NCBI RefSeq assembly: GCF_019578655.1
Contig: NC_063257.1
Location: 29,874,362-29,938,361, forward strand
Source of the DNA: Ricinus communis
Lineage: Eukaryota > Streptophyta > Magnoliopsida > Malpighiales > Euphorbiaceae
DNA length: 64,000 nt
Direction of reading: 5' to 3'
The notes below the pieces were generated by a model. It saw only the letters and a list, made by a program, of their open reading frames with translations. It was not told the DNA's origin and searched no databases. Positions 20,991 to 31,548 of the stretch are shown here, piece after piece; position 1 is the stretch's first letter; each line of letters opens with the position of its first letter. Both the position numbers and the translations under genes were made by a program.

Positions 20991-22039
20991 AATTAGAAGT
21001 TATGAAATGCAAAATGATGCATGTATGCATGAAAATGTGCTAACTAATTCTCTTTTTGGGTTTTTATTAAAGGGACCACGAGGGATTGCAGGGGCAGTTA
21101 GACAACCAGCAGTGTTAGCTTGATGCTTAGCTATAGGCCTTGCAGACCCAAGGGATATGCTGAATCAGATAACAAGATGGATAGTTTGGGAGAGAACTTC
21201 GGCTTCTGATTTTCCTTTGCTTGTACTTTTCTTTTGATTATTATAAAACTTGAGACCTTATGTAGACTTTTATTTTTGAAAACATGTAAACTATGGCTTT
21301 TGAGTTGCCCCCATTTTGCTCATTTTTTTAATTTCTGCACTTATATGAGCTTGCCCGTGCCGAAAATCAACTAGACATTCGAAAACTTGCCAAAACGGGT
21401 TAAAAATTGTATCGGGAGGCCATACAGCTAAATCTTTTCCATTTTTTAAAATTTTTCTTTTTCCTTTGTCTTAACTTTTGCTTAAGCTGCCCTATCAAGT
21501 TTTCAACTTAGCAGGCTCTTGTCTTAACTTTTGCCTAAGCTGGCCTTTCGGATTTCAACTTAGCAGACTCTGTTTTTGCCTAAGCCGCCCTTTTAGATTT
21601 TTAACTTTGCTTTTTTTTTTTTTTTTTTTTTTGCAGATTTGGCTATTGAAAGAAGCTTCAAACTTTACCCGATTCAAGAGGACTCTAGAACTAGCTGCTT
21701 TTTCTAAGGATGTATGCGAAGAGAAAATTATGTTTCTTTTTCAAATCTCATTTATTTTGCTTAGAACTTTTAGTTTTATTTTTCTTTTAGTTAGTGTGTA
21801 AAGTGGTAAATGGACATACATATGTTTGATAACAATTCTAAATAATTTTATTCATTTAGTAAGGTCCAAATGGATACATTTTGATTTCTCACGATATAAC
21901 TCTTGTCATCAGCTAGTCTTTTCAAATGTTCTAGCCGATTATTTTCTCTCTTTTACCCTGACTTTTGCCTGACCAGCCTTTTAAGATTTTCTGATTAGCA
22001 AGCTACCTTTTATATTATTCTATATTTTTATTTTTATAC
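20991..22039 (-). other. Tat-like element spacer with degenerate minisatellite
   Basis: This is noncoding sequence between the antisense ORF and the integrase end. It contains about 50-bp repeats (21470-21610, related unit near 21957-22003) and a T run at 21610-21632. No other feature was recognised. Confidence 0.6.
21470..21610. repeat. About 50-bp tandem repeat, 2.7 units
   Basis: Units begin near 21470, 21523 and 21573 and share TTTTGCCTAAGC.GCCCTTT and CAACTTAGCAG..TCT. A diverged copy lies near 21957-22003. Confidence 0.75.
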
Positions 22040-23735
22040 ATGGTATTTCTTCAGATGATCTTTGTTGATTAGCTCAGTGAACTCATTCCCCTCTAGGTCT
22101 GAGATCTTAGCAGCACCTTTGGGCAGAATCTTCTTTAAGAAGAACGAGCCTTCCTAGTTCGGCATGAACTTCCCTCTCAGATTGAATATAGTAGGTCTTA
22201 TATGCTTTAATACTAGATCACTAGCTTTGATCTTTCATGGTTTTACTTTCTTGTTGAATGCCCTAGCTATCCTTTTATGATACAATTGCATATGGTATAG
22301 GGCTTTCATCTTTTCTCATCAACCAAAGCTAATTATTGGTTTTTTGCTCAACCCATCAGTATTTCAGCTCAATTGGCAAAACTGCCTCAGTTCCATAAAT
22401 AATAGAGTATGGTGTTTGTCTTGTCAATGTTTGTTTGGTGGTTCGATATTCCCAAAGTGCAAAGCGTAATCGAAACTACCAGTGCTTGTGATTCTATACC
22501 ATCTTCAAAAGTATTTTCTTCAGATTCTTATTGGCTGCTTCGACCGCTCCATTCGCCTGAGGTCTATACGGAGAAGACCTGTGATGCTCGATTTTATATT
22601 CTGCTAGCAGGTTTGCTGTTTCACCTACGAACTGTATCCTGTTATCCGTTATGACATGATGCGGATATGCAAATCAAGTTCCTTTCTATAAATTTGGCCA
22701 TCTGCCTTGCCCCCACGGCGATGAATGACTCGGCTTCGACCCATTTTAAGAAGTATTTTATTGCTACGACTATAAACTTGTGACCATTCGAGGGTTTCTC
22801 CGATGATGTCGATCCCCCAATCTATAAAAAGCCAAGGAGACGTCAAGTTGTGCAGCTCGGTGGGAGGCACGTGACTCAAGTCACTATATAGTTGGAACTC
22901 TCGACATTTCCTCACTAGCGCTATGCAATCCTTCTTCATTATTAACCAATAATAACCTTGCCACATGATCTTCCTGGTTAACACTATGCCCCTCATGTGA
23001 GGCTCGTACACTCCTTTGTGTATTTTCTCCATCACTGCTTTGAGCTTCTGCTTTAGTCGTACATCGGAGCTGTACACTCGACACCATTCTCCTATATAGG
23101 ACTCCTGCGTGGCTAATGTAGTTTTTGGCTTGGATCTGTGGTGTGAACCTTTCCTTGGCTATCGCTTCTTTCGGATACTCCCTGCTTTCTATGAACTTCT
23201 TCAGATCATAGAACCATGGCTTCTCTTCTAGTCCCATCTAAATCTGCATTATTCGATCCCCTTGATAACAAGGCGCACTTGATTTCAGATCACCAAAGGC
23301 TTCATTAATAGCCGTGATGGATTGACCCACATAGACGACAGAGTAGCTAGCGCTTTTGCCATCTGATTCTTGTCAGGAGGCAAGTGTACAAAGAAACATT
23401 TGGAGAACTTCCACACTAAAGTCATGAGATAGTTGAGGTACGGTTTCAACTTCTCTTCTTTTACCTCCCATTCCTCGAGGGCTTATTGTATTACCAGCAT
23501 AGAATCATCGTAGACCATCAAATGCTTAGCTCTTACTGTTATGGCCGCTTCTAATCTAAATAAACATGCTTCATACTCTGCCATGTTATTGGTCACTTTA
23601 AAGTCCAATCTCTTGGCTATTGGCAACATCTCCCCTTCTGGCGTGATCAGAACTATTCCTAAGCATGCACCTCTTGCATTCACATTTCCACCAAAGACTA
23701 TTTCCTCTAAAGTGTAAACTTGTTCATTGATTTTA
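22040..23735 (-). pseudogene. Tat/Ogre-type pol fragment: second RNase H and integrase
   Basis: On the - strand the RNase H-like part (about 23730-23483) reads NARGACLGIVLITPEGEMLP and TNNMAEYEACLFRLEAAI, the second RNase H typical of Tat-lineage elements. Its first aspartate region is eroded. Next come the integrase zinc region (HKGVYEPHMRG, GYYWLIMKKDC, VRKCREFQ; the last cysteine is replaced) and the core (DWGIDIIG, then DNRIQFVGET, then RPQANGAVEAANKNLKKIL). YGTEAVLPIEL and a terminal LINKDHLKKYH segment ending near 22040 complete it. There are several stops and frameshifts. RT, protease and gag are absent: the sequence stops at about 23.75 kb against another element. Confidence 0.85.
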
Positions 23736-23754
23736 GGGTATGCTCTTTGATAAG

Positions 23755-23973
23755 CTAATATGGCAGTAAACTCCTCTGGCCTTGGATCCTATGGTCTCCT
23801 TCTCCTATAGAATGGTACCATCTTCCTGGGGATGTTGAACGAGGTAAGGGAAAATCCCGCTTCACAATCCTATCTTGGCGTAGTATGGGTGATCGTGATC
23901 TATGCCTAGATTTAGGTGGTGAAGGTGAAGGTGAAGAAGGAATATCATGTACCCGGTTTTCTTGAGTGCTCAT
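23755..23973 (-). CDS. Short ORF (73 codons incl. stop), candidate start of an Athila-type ORF3
   Basis: The ATG at 23973 opens MSTQENRVHDIPSSPSPSPP, a Ser/Pro-rich head followed by KSRHRSRSPILRQDRIVKRD. I do not recognise the protein. It starts about 55-65 bases after a TATA box on the same strand and follows an integrase end and spacer. That is the position of the extra ORF in Athila-type elements. The frame ends at 23755, next to the junction with the Tat-like pol fragment, so it is probably truncated. Assignment as ORF3 rests on position only. Confidence 0.4.
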   Translation of the reverse strand: MSTQENRVHDIPSSPSPSPPKSRHRSRSPILRQDRIVKRDFPLPRSTSPGRWYHSIGEGDHRIQGQRSLLPY

Positions 23974-24027
23974 GGCTATTAGAGAGATAGGAAGAATAAA
24001 AAATATCAAAGGAAAGATAGAGGAGGT

Positions 24028-24037
24028 CCTATTTATA
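24028..24037 (-). promoter_or_regulatory. TATA box upstream of the short ORF
   Basis: The - strand reads CTCTATAAATAGGACC, a canonical TATA box with a start codon about 55 bases downstream. Confidence 0.55.
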
Positions 24038-24387
24038 GAGCAACTCCCAAGAGTTTTAATCATAATTAAAGTTGATAGTGTTTATTGGAATAATATCAGG
24101 ATTTTAGCTATCATAGTAAAACTAAACTCTTATTCCTTAAAGAAAATAAAAAGAAAGACAACTCTAATACAACAACTAATTTAATTCTAATTAACTAAAA
24201 CTCTAAAACCTTATGGGCCTTAATTGAATTCCAATGGGCTCGAACCTATGAAAAATTAAACTGAAACCTAGTAGGAATGGGCTAAAATCCTTAGTCCTAA
24301 AACAAAAGAAAAAGAAAATAGTAATAATAAAAATATGATTAACTAAAAATAAAATAACAATGAAATCAATTAGAAAGGAAATAATAG

Positions 24388-24431
24388 GTTGACTCCTACC
24401 AAGCGCTTCTTTAACGTCATGTTAGCTAGAC
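24388..24431 (-). other. Conserved post-integrase two-hairpin motif (copy in - fragment)
   Basis: The - strand reads GTCTAGCTAACATGACGTTA, then AAGAAGCGCTTGGTAGGAGTCAACC. It sits about 50 bases after the integrase stop. The same order is found at 27406-27450 and 44230-44273. Confidence 0.7.
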
Positions 24432-24480
24432 AAATCTGTATCAACTCATGTTGACTCAAGAAGTTGTAACACTTCTTTTC

Positions 24481-24780
24481 CTAAATCAAACTCTCCTCCA
24501 AATATGGTTTTAACCTATGGGCATTAACTTTGAAATCAGCCTTTTCAGGATGAATTAGTTTAACTATTCCATATGGAAATATTTTTTTAACAACAAATGG
24601 GCTTGACCAATGTAACTTTAGCTTACCCGAAAAAAGTTGAAGTCTCGAATTGAATAAAAGCACCTTATCTCCAGCTTGAAACTCTCTCATTGGCTTAATC
24701 CTAGCATCATGTCACTTCTTCGTGCATTCTTTGGTTAGACGGATATTCTCATATGCATGCGGCCTCTATTCATCCAATTT
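24481..24780 (-). pseudogene. Athila-like integrase C-terminal fragment
   Basis: The - strand reads ENIRLTKECTKK, a stop, then MREFQAGDKVLLFNSRLQLF (from 24690), SGKLKLHWSSPFVV, FPYGIVKL and a final HRLKPYLEESLI before TAA at 24481. This is the DNA-binding C-terminal part of plant Ty3 integrases, which follows the catalytic core and ends pol. The core is missing because the fragment is truncated at about 24.78 kb. Confidence 0.85.
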
Positions 24781-24849
24781 ATTAACCTACAATTTTCTTT
24801 TCAAACCCTCAAGGAGGAAACTTAAAAAGGATCAACCCTGAAATTGAAA

Positions 24850-25960
24850 AATCTTGCAAGAAGAGCCAAAAACAAAAGTGCAAGAAAGAAAAACAAATTA
24901 TGGCTGAAGATCAAGTAGCATAACAAGCAAGGAATTGTGCTCTTCAAGAGTACACGATGCCTAATCCGGGAGACACTCAAAACCATATTGTGAGACCAAC
25001 TATAGAGGCTAACAACTTTGAGATCAAACCTGCGATTATTTAAATGATTTCACAATATCAGTTTGGAGGTCTATCGAGTGAAGACCCTAACCCACATTCT
25101 GAATGAATGGGATTAGTGCAGAAGCAATGAAGCTCAAGCTATTCCCTTTTTCTTGGAGGGATAAGGCTAAGTTGTGGTTGCATTCTCTAGCACTACAATC
25201 GATTACTTCTTGGGCTTTGTTGTCAAAGGCATTTTTGGTTAAGTATTTTCCACTGAACAAAATAGTAAAATTTATATAAGAGATCACGAGTTTCACTTAA
25301 CACCATGGTGAATCTCTGTATGAAGCATGAGAGCGGTTCAAGGACTCGCAATGTTAATGTCCATGTCATGGAGTCCTTAAATGGTTGCTCATTCAGACGT
25401 CTATCACGGACTTACCGAACCAATGAGGATCACTATAGATGCTATAGCTCAAGGATCTTTATGAGTAAGACACCTAATGATGCATACAATTTACTTAAGA
25501 CTATGGCATTTAATAACCATCAATAGCAAGGAAAAAGAAGTGCACCTAAGAAAGTAGCAGGAATGTATGAAGTGGATGGTTAGAACCTTCTAAATGTAAA
25601 AATTGATATGCTTACAGAAAACTTAGAGACTACAATCAAGGCACCTAATCCGATGTCAGTTTATTTGTATGAGTATTATAAAGGAGGACATTCATCAATG
25701 GAATGTCAAGGGAATTTCAACTCTCAAGGAGGCTCATTTGAGCAACTTAATGCCTTGAATAATTATTAAAGAAGGCAAGGAAATCCCTACTCCAATACAT
25801 ACAATATGGGTTGGAAAAGATCACCTTAATTTTTCATGGTCTAATTAAGTAGGAGTGCAAAACGCCAATTAAAGATTCAAGCAGGCACCACCCAATTTCC
25901 AACAAAAGAACACTTTCCATCAATAACATGAGAGAAAATCTAACCTTGAAAGCATGATGG
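24850..25960 (+). pseudogene. Athila-like gag remnant
   Basis: Degenerate gag sequence with many stops. A head near 24898-25080 reads MAEDQVA, ALQEYTMPNPGDTQNHIVRP and then QYQFGGLS.EDPNPH. The SAEAMKLKLFPFSWRDKAKL segment (about 25110-25160) and LFLEKYFP-type remains match the retrotransposon gag domain. Near 25640-25760 lie a decayed zinc knuckle (YYKGGHSSMEC) and an N-rich linker. The capsid function is lost. Confidence 0.65.
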
Positions 25961-26356
25961 AGAAGCTTTTTAAAGATCAAGAGGATAAAATGGAGGTTAT
26001 TAGAAATTTAACTTCTCAAATGGGACAACGTTTTGCTCATTCCAAGATGTTGAAAAACCAAATTGCATCGATAGCATCGAGGCTAACCAACCTGAAAGCC
26101 CTAAAGAGTAAGTGAAGGCTATAACATTAAGAAGTGAGAAGAAATTACTTAAGATGGAAATTATTAAGGATGATGAGGAGGCTGTAAAGGGCACACGAGA
26201 AGAGAAAAGCATATTAAAGAACTTAAAAAGAAGAACGAAATCAAAAGGAAGTGCCTATAAAAACTCCACCATTACCTTTCCTTCAAAGGCAGCATAGAAA
26301 AGCAGTTTGGGAAATTCATAAAGATGTTCTAGTAACTCAAGCTCAACATACTAATT

Positions 26357-26884
26357 TTGGATGCGATCAACATGATGCCCGCTTATGCAACGTTCCTCAA
26401 GGATATCGTTTCACATAAGCGAAAGTGGCAGGACTTTGAGACCATCCCAATTAATGAGGAGCACAGTGTAGTAATTCAAAATAAGCCTCCACAAAAGCTT
26501 AAGGATCTAGGGAGTATCACTATTCCTTGTACCATTAGGATTGAGTTTATATGTAGGTCTTTATGTGATTTAGGTGCAAGTGTAAGAATAATGGCTCTTT
26601 CTCTTTGCAGATGCTTAAACATTAGAGACCCTCAACCAACGACGATGTCATTAGAATTAGCGGATATATCCATCATCTATCCAAAAGGAGTTTTAAAAGA
26701 TGTGCCCATAAAAGTTGGACATTACTTTGTGCCGGGAGATTTCATCATTTTAGAGATGGGGGAGGACTACCAAATTCCAATCATTTTAGATCGTCCTTTC
26801 CTAGCCACAACTGGCGCAATTATAGATATCAAAAAAGGAAAAATCTTGCTAAAATATAATAAAGTGGAGATGTTTTCAGAATGA
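26357..26884 (+). pseudogene. Athila-like retropepsin (protease) region
   Basis: An open frame of 175 residues covers the linker and the aspartic protease. INMMPAYATFLKDIVSHKRK is the conserved segment before the protease. SITIPCTIRIEFICRSLCDL continues into GASVRIMALSLCR, with the catalytic Asp of D-L-G-A-S intact. LELADISIIYPKGVLKDVPI, YQIPIILDRPFLATTGAIID and the final segment follow the family order. It stops at TGA 26882-26884. The protease domain is nearly clean, but the element around it is dead. Confidence 0.85.
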
Positions 26885-26936
26885 CAAAGCAAATTGCAAC
26901 AATGGGGTCGTGCTTTAGAGTGGATGTGAGAGAGGG

Positions 26937-27390
26937 TTGTGTACAAGGATGTTCGAGCAACAACTCACTAGTGATCCACCTAAAGTACGTTTAGTCTATG
27001 ATGCAAAAGAAGATGACATCGATCAAGATGTAAGAGCTAAGCAACTTCTCCAACGTAATAAAGTTGAGGAGTTTAGGATAGATGCTTATAAGAATGCAAA
27101 GATCTATAAAGAAAGAATTAAGAAGTCGCATGATAAGCATTTACAAAGAAGGAGCTTAAAGAAGGAGATTTAGTGCTTCTTTTCAATCAAAGATTTAAGC
27201 TTTTTCCATACAAATTCAAGTTAAGATGGTATGGAACCTTCAGAATTAAGCAAATTTTCCTCATGGAGTTGTTGAACTCATAAACAAGGTAAATAAAATA
27301 TCAAAATTCAATGGAAAACACCTTAAGCTCTTTGACACAAGAGAGTGTAGCCTAAATAATATCTCTTACACACTCAACGATCCCGATTGA
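26937..27390 (+). pseudogene. Integrase C-terminal remnant joined near the protease
   Basis: After a short junction, KVEEFRIDAYKNAKIYKERI and KKSHDKHLQRR give the integrase region after the core. A one-base shift leads to ELKEGDLVLLF, LFPYKFKLRWYGTF, another shift to FPHGVVELINK, and GKHLKLFDTREC. The frame ends near TGA 27388-27390. Only about 50 bases separate the protease stop from this part, so the deletion removed RT, RNase H and the catalytic core. Confidence 0.8.
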
Positions 27391-27405
27391 GATCATAGCG
27401 GTTTG

Positions 27406-27450
27406 GTCAAGCTAGTGACTTAAATTAGCACTAATTGCGAGACAACCCAA
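27406..27450 (+). other. Conserved post-integrase two-hairpin motif (truncated element)
   Basis: GTCAAGCTAGTGAC (stem GTCA/TGAC), then TTAAATTAGCACTAA, then TTGCGAGACAACCCAA. It starts 16 bases after the integrase stop. Confidence 0.75.
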
Positions 27451-27594
27451 TATTCTTTTACTTTTATTTTATTTTATTTAATTTTTATGTTTTGTTTTTC
27501 TCTTATTTATATTAGTTTTGAATGTCTTTCACTTATGATCATCGTGCATGAAGAAAATAGAGCAAAAAGAAGAGGAAAGCAAGTTTGGGAGCTT

Positions 27595-28060
27595 GACATA
27601 CCCAGCCACACGGCCATGTGGCTGGTCGTGCTCAAGTATGAATCATTTTATGTGTTTTTTTGAAAGGCAACATGGTTAGGACATGGCCATATGCCTGACC
27701 GACATAATAAGCATCATATTTAGCAAGCAACACAGTCTCTAACATGGGCATGCACTAGCTGTGCTTAAAATGATTGAATTTGATGCACTGTATAGTGGGC
27801 AACATGCCTTGCAACACGGATATGATATGGCCATGTCATATAATATCCAAAATTAATTGAAATTCCAGTGGACAACATGCCCTCACACATGAGTGCAACA
27901 TGGCTATGTCCTTATTTCTTACTTTTGTCGAGTACTTCATATGGCTTGACGCACAGGCTCAACTTAGTCATGCTTCACTGCTAATTCTTTTCTCAAGACT
28001 GGTTACATTTTCTGATACAGTTGTGACATGGCCATGTCTTGAACTAGATTTACTTTTATT
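27595..28060 (+). repeat. Dispersed short inverted repeats of the CATGGCCATG type
   Basis: Variants of a palindromic core occur at about 27606-27630 (CACACGGCCATGTGGCTGG), 27680 (GACATGGCCATATG), 27744 (CATGGGCATG), 27826 (ATATGGCCATGTCAT), 27898 (ACATGGCTATGTC) and 28026 (GACATGGCCATGTC). The LTR of this element has three more (about 29316-29334, 29369-29383, 29411-29432). Confidence 0.7.
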
Positions 28061-28270
28061 TTTTTCTCTCTAATTTTGCAATAGCTCAAACAAATATAAC
28101 TACTCATCAGGACAAATGCACACCAAATGACCTCGCATGGTTGGTGAGAAAACAAAATAATCAAGGCAATATATCTTTTTTTTATTCTTTTGTTCTTTTC
28201 AATTTTTCTTTTTTTATTATTATTATTTATTTATTTTAATTATTTCTTTTCTTGCTTTTATCCTTACCAT

Positions 28271-28305
28271 TAAGGATAATGCCAATGATAGTGTAGAGGA
28301 GGGTA
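28271..28305 (+). other. Upstream copy of the polypurine-type motif (degenerate)
   Basis: TAAGGATAATGCCAATGATA then GTGTAGAGGAGGG resembles the motif at the 3' LTR (29030-29063). It lies about 760 bases upstream of that copy. Confidence 0.5.
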
Positions 28306-28610
28306 CCTTTTGGACTTTGCATCTGACTCCAATTAAGTTGTGCAAATTATTAACTTTCAACTCGAGTTTTCCACATCTTTAGTAAACTCTTGTCCTTAAT
28401 TTTCTTTTATTGATTTTATGCAAAATTGAAGCTCAATTGCAATTAAAGGAAGAGTAGCGTATAAGTATGCATTTTCGATTAAACTATCAAATTATTGAAT
28501 AGTTTATTGATTAAGTTGGTTGAATATATTCGTTATGTATGAAAAATTTAGTTTTTACCTAATATAAACTTGGAGCTTATTTGAGCATGATTTTGAAAGA
28601 GAATGAGGGA

Positions 28611-28775
28611 CAAGATGGAGCATAAAAATGCACTTGCCTATCTCTGTTTTGTGAAAATTCAAAGTGAGATGGAGCATAAAACGCACTAGTTCTTGAGCAA
28701 AAGAAGAAAAATAGTTCGACAAAGCAAAAAGCAAAGAAAAAAAAAAGATGTGAAATGGAGCATAAAACGCATTCA
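28611..28775 (+). repeat. Three dispersed copies of a GGAGCATAAAA.GCAC motif and purine tract
   Basis: AGATGGAGCATAAAAATGCAC (28613), AGATGGAGCATAAAACGCAC (28668) and AAATGGAGCATAAAACGCAT (28754) flank an A/G-rich tract at about 28697-28752. Confidence 0.75.
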
Positions 28776-29029
28776 CAGCCAAGGGGTTTTATTTTTCACA
28801 GAAATTATTGGCTTTATTATTTTTCTTCTAGACTTGTGTTCATTAGATTTTGAAGGGTTATGTACCTGGGTTATGATTAATAAATTATTCATATATGATG
28901 TCTTTTTGTTTGATTATCTTTTCTATTAAGTAATCTTCAGTCTTGATATTGTCGATTTGCATATCTTAGAAGTTACAAGTCTTTGGTTGCAATTGAGCTA
29001 GTTCTTAAATTTTTAAAATTGATTTTTGC

Positions 29030-29063
29030 TTGAGGACAAGTAAAGCTTTAGTGTGGGAGAATT
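29030..29063 (+). promoter_or_regulatory. Polypurine-type motif before the 3' LTR
   Basis: TTGAGGACAAGTAAAGCTTT then AGTGTGGGAGAATT directly precedes the LTR terminal TGATG. By position it is the plus-strand priming site. Confidence 0.65.
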
Positions 29064-30305
29064 TGATGTATGTAATTGTTACGTATATTTGAGTTGAGTT
29101 TTAATGAATTTTGGATAAATCAATATTATTAGTTGATTAGAATTTTAGTTTAATTATGAATATTTTTAGTTTAGAGTTTTAACTAGGATTTCATTATTTA
29201 TAGTTCAATTTAAGTCTAATTAGGAGTTTTATTTAAGTGCTAATTAGTGTTTCTCTTTTTATAGGTAGTTTTGTTTAAGAATTATAAAGCATCATGGATT
29301 AGAGTGATATAGATGTGACATGGGCATGCTTATGCCTGTATCATCCACTAGAAAAAGAGATTTCAAAAGCATGGCTATGCTGAGGCCATCCTAAAAAAGA
29401 AGTTACGTTACACGGGCATGACATGGCTGTGTCAAAAGATAGAAAATTTCCTATTCAAAATAGACTTTGGAATTCAAGAGCAAATAAGGTTTATTCAAGC
29501 CTTTCCTATAAAAAGGGACATAAAGAATCATTCAAGGGATGCTGGCTTAATGAGAAATTAAGTTCTAAACAGAGATTGAAAGAGAGATCGCACAAGATTC
29601 AAGAGTTTCATCTTCTTCATCTTTAATTCTTTAATTATATTTGTGTTTATTGCCGCAATTATATGTGGCTAAATTTCTTTTAGAGTTTAGCATAGGAGTA
29701 GCTATTCTATGATGTGATTGAACATGTTTCTTTTATTAATCTGATTTTTACTTAATTCTATGAGTTGTGATTAATTTATGCTTTTATTCTTAGCCAGCTT
29801 GATTATATGTTTATGGGTAAATTAACCAATGAGAGTTAGGGAAATTTACTAGCTTAAGACTCATAGGACTTAGATCACTTAATTACGAGAGTAGGCGAGC
29901 TTTTCGAGGGTAAAATAACTGTTAAGGAGCTTAATAAGTTTTGATTATCCTCTTAATCGTGAGAGTAGGTTAAACTTTAATCTTAACATGCTTAATTGAA
30001 CTCGAGAGTCTTTAGCATTTTAGAACAATTATCCTTAACTGAAGTCATGGCGTTTAATAATCTAAATTTTCATGATTAGAATGGAATAATGAAACTAAGC
30101 TTAAGCTCTAAGCTTTAGTTATTTAATTCTCTTATGGTTTTAATTATTTAGATTTAAATTTTATTTGCTTAATCATCTATTTTCGTATTGCTATTTAAGA
30201 TTATAAGTACAAATATTAGTACTCAATATACAATCCTCGAGGGATGATAACTTTTTATACTATAATTTACAATCCGTGCGCTTGCGGATTTGAAAGACAA
30301 CATCA
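29064..30305 (+). repeat. 3' LTR of the truncated Athila-like element
   Basis: It begins TGATGTATGTAATTG after the polypurine motif and probably ends in ACATCA near 30305, as in the LTR ending at 58648. A TATA box (CCTATAAAAAGGGAC, about 29505-29518) is present. No partner LTR lies in the window, so the 3' edge is inferred. Confidence 0.65.
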
Positions 30306-30319
30306 TACTTTTCATCAAC

Positions 30320-30411
30320 CTCAAATCCGACTATAAGCCATCATTATCCTATTGCCATTTAATGATGGATACCTGTCGTCGCTAAATGGTAAATACAGTT
30401 TTCTTGTAGTG
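30320..30411. mobile_element. Terminus of a CACTA (En/Spm) DNA transposon
   Basis: The sequence ends TTTTCTTGTAGTG (30399-30411), the inverse of CACTACAAGAAAA, the usual terminal repeat of dicot CACTA elements. The inner CCTGTCGTCGCTAAATGG is typical subterminal sequence. The other end was not found, so only a fragment may remain. Confidence 0.7.
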
Positions 30412-30640
30412 TAATATTCATAATATAAAAGAAATGAGAAAAAATACATTGTACACCTAAAAATTGCTGAAAAATTAAAACACATATTACTTCTTTAATA
30501 CAAAAAATATCATTGTCCCTCAAGCATAAAAGTGCTAAACCACAGGGAGGTTTTTTAAACTTTACCCTTTTATATATGTCTTTAAGTTAGGAAGTGGTAA
30601 AGTAAGCACTCCCAGCATACTTTGGAAAAATAGAGTGAAA
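30412..30640. other. AT-rich sequence, nothing recognised
   Basis: No domain or repeat was recognised; part may belong to the copia fragment that follows. Confidence 0.4.
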
Positions 30641-30965
30641 TCTTTTGGTAATGGCTATCTAAGGATGTTTACAATTTGCCATTGTGATGGAATGAATTAT
30701 ATCTTGATTGCACTTGAAACAATTTTTCATGAATGAAATGACAATCAATAATAATATGTTTAGTATAAGCATGGAATACTGGGTTGGCTACCATATGAAG
30801 AGCACTCTTGTTGTCACTAAAGAGTTGAGGAGGTTGTGTAAGAATAATGATAATGTCATGAAGAATATAAAAGATCCATGGTTATTTCAACTGTTATAGA
30901 TGCAACATATATGTATTTAGCTTCTGTACTTGAATGAATGGAAGTGAAGAAGGCACAATGCAATA
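30641..30965 (-). pseudogene. Copia RNase H fragment
   Basis: On the - strand, shifting frames read STEAKYIYVAS, then LTQPPQLFSDNKSALHMVAN and HAYTKHIIIDCHFIHEKLFQ, then IPSQWQI. This is the end of the copia RNase H domain, including the DNKSA and CHFI blocks. Stops and frameshifts are many. Confidence 0.75.
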
Positions 30966-31548
30966 TGATCAAGCTAACATAGGACAAGAGGTCATGGCAG
31001 AAATAATAGAGGTGACTATAACTCAACTCATGGTCGTGGCTTCTAAAACAAGGCTGAATATTTATATCACTAAAGTGCTCAACAAAATAACAATAGAAAT
31101 CTCAAAGTAATGGGTATCAAAGCAAAGGCATTGAGCAAACTGAAGGTAAAACTCATTCTCCATAATGGATGTGTGGTCATACCAACCATACAACAATCAA
31201 GTGCTACAATATATATTATTACTCATAATAACAGACAATAAATATATCTAGAAGTATGATTCTCAACTCTATGTTGATTCTAGAGCCATAATGCATATGG
31301 TGAACAATGTTGGTAAGATATCTAACCTAAAATTAAATAGATAGAAAGAAGATGTATATAGTGTTACATAGCGGTAATGTAAATCTTAAAACACACAAGG
31401 AAAACTAAGATCGAATGATGTTTTAGTTGTTCCAGATTTAAGAAGAAATATATTATCAATTAGCCAACTAATAAATGATAATACATGTATTTTTGAATTT
31501 AACTCTTATGGCTTTGTCATTAAGGATCACAACAATAAGAAATAATAC
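30966..31548 (+). pseudogene. Copia gag end and protease fragment
   Basis: A glycine/arginine/asparagine-rich segment (about 30990-31050) is followed by a decayed zinc knuckle (CGHTNHTTIKCYN, about 31170-31215). Next come YVDSRAIMHMVNN (catalytic DSG reads DSR) and DVLVVPDLRRNILSISQLIN, with FEFNSYGFVIKDHNNKK at the end. It lies head to head with the - strand RNase H fragment, so the two come from a rearrangement or different insertions. Confidence 0.65.

Larger units (their letters stand above)
23750..24780 (-). mobile_element. Athila-like element fragment (- orientation): integrase end to ORF3 start
   Basis: Reading leftwards: integrase C-terminus (24780-24481), a conserved post-integrase hairpin motif (24431-24388), about 350 bases of AT-rich spacer, a TATA box (24037-24028), then a short ORF starting at 23973. 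The fragment is cut at about 24.78 kb by the next element and at about 23.75 kb by the Tat-like remnant. The layout copies the 3' half of the full-length element at 37.6-49.3 kb. Confidence 0.7.
24800..30305 (+). mobile_element. 5'-truncated, internally deleted Athila-like element (gag-protease, integrase tail, 3' LTR)
   Basis: Gag remnants start at about 24.85 kb, protease is at 26357-26884, and the integrase tail at about 27.0-27.39 kb follows directly. RT, RNase H and the integrase core have been deleted. A 3' noncoding region (27.4-29.06 kb) with short inverted repeats leads to a polypurine-type motif and the 3' LTR (29064-30305). No 5' LTR or primer site is found. The element abuts the - strand integrase fragment at about 24.78-24.80 kb. 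Confidence 0.8.
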
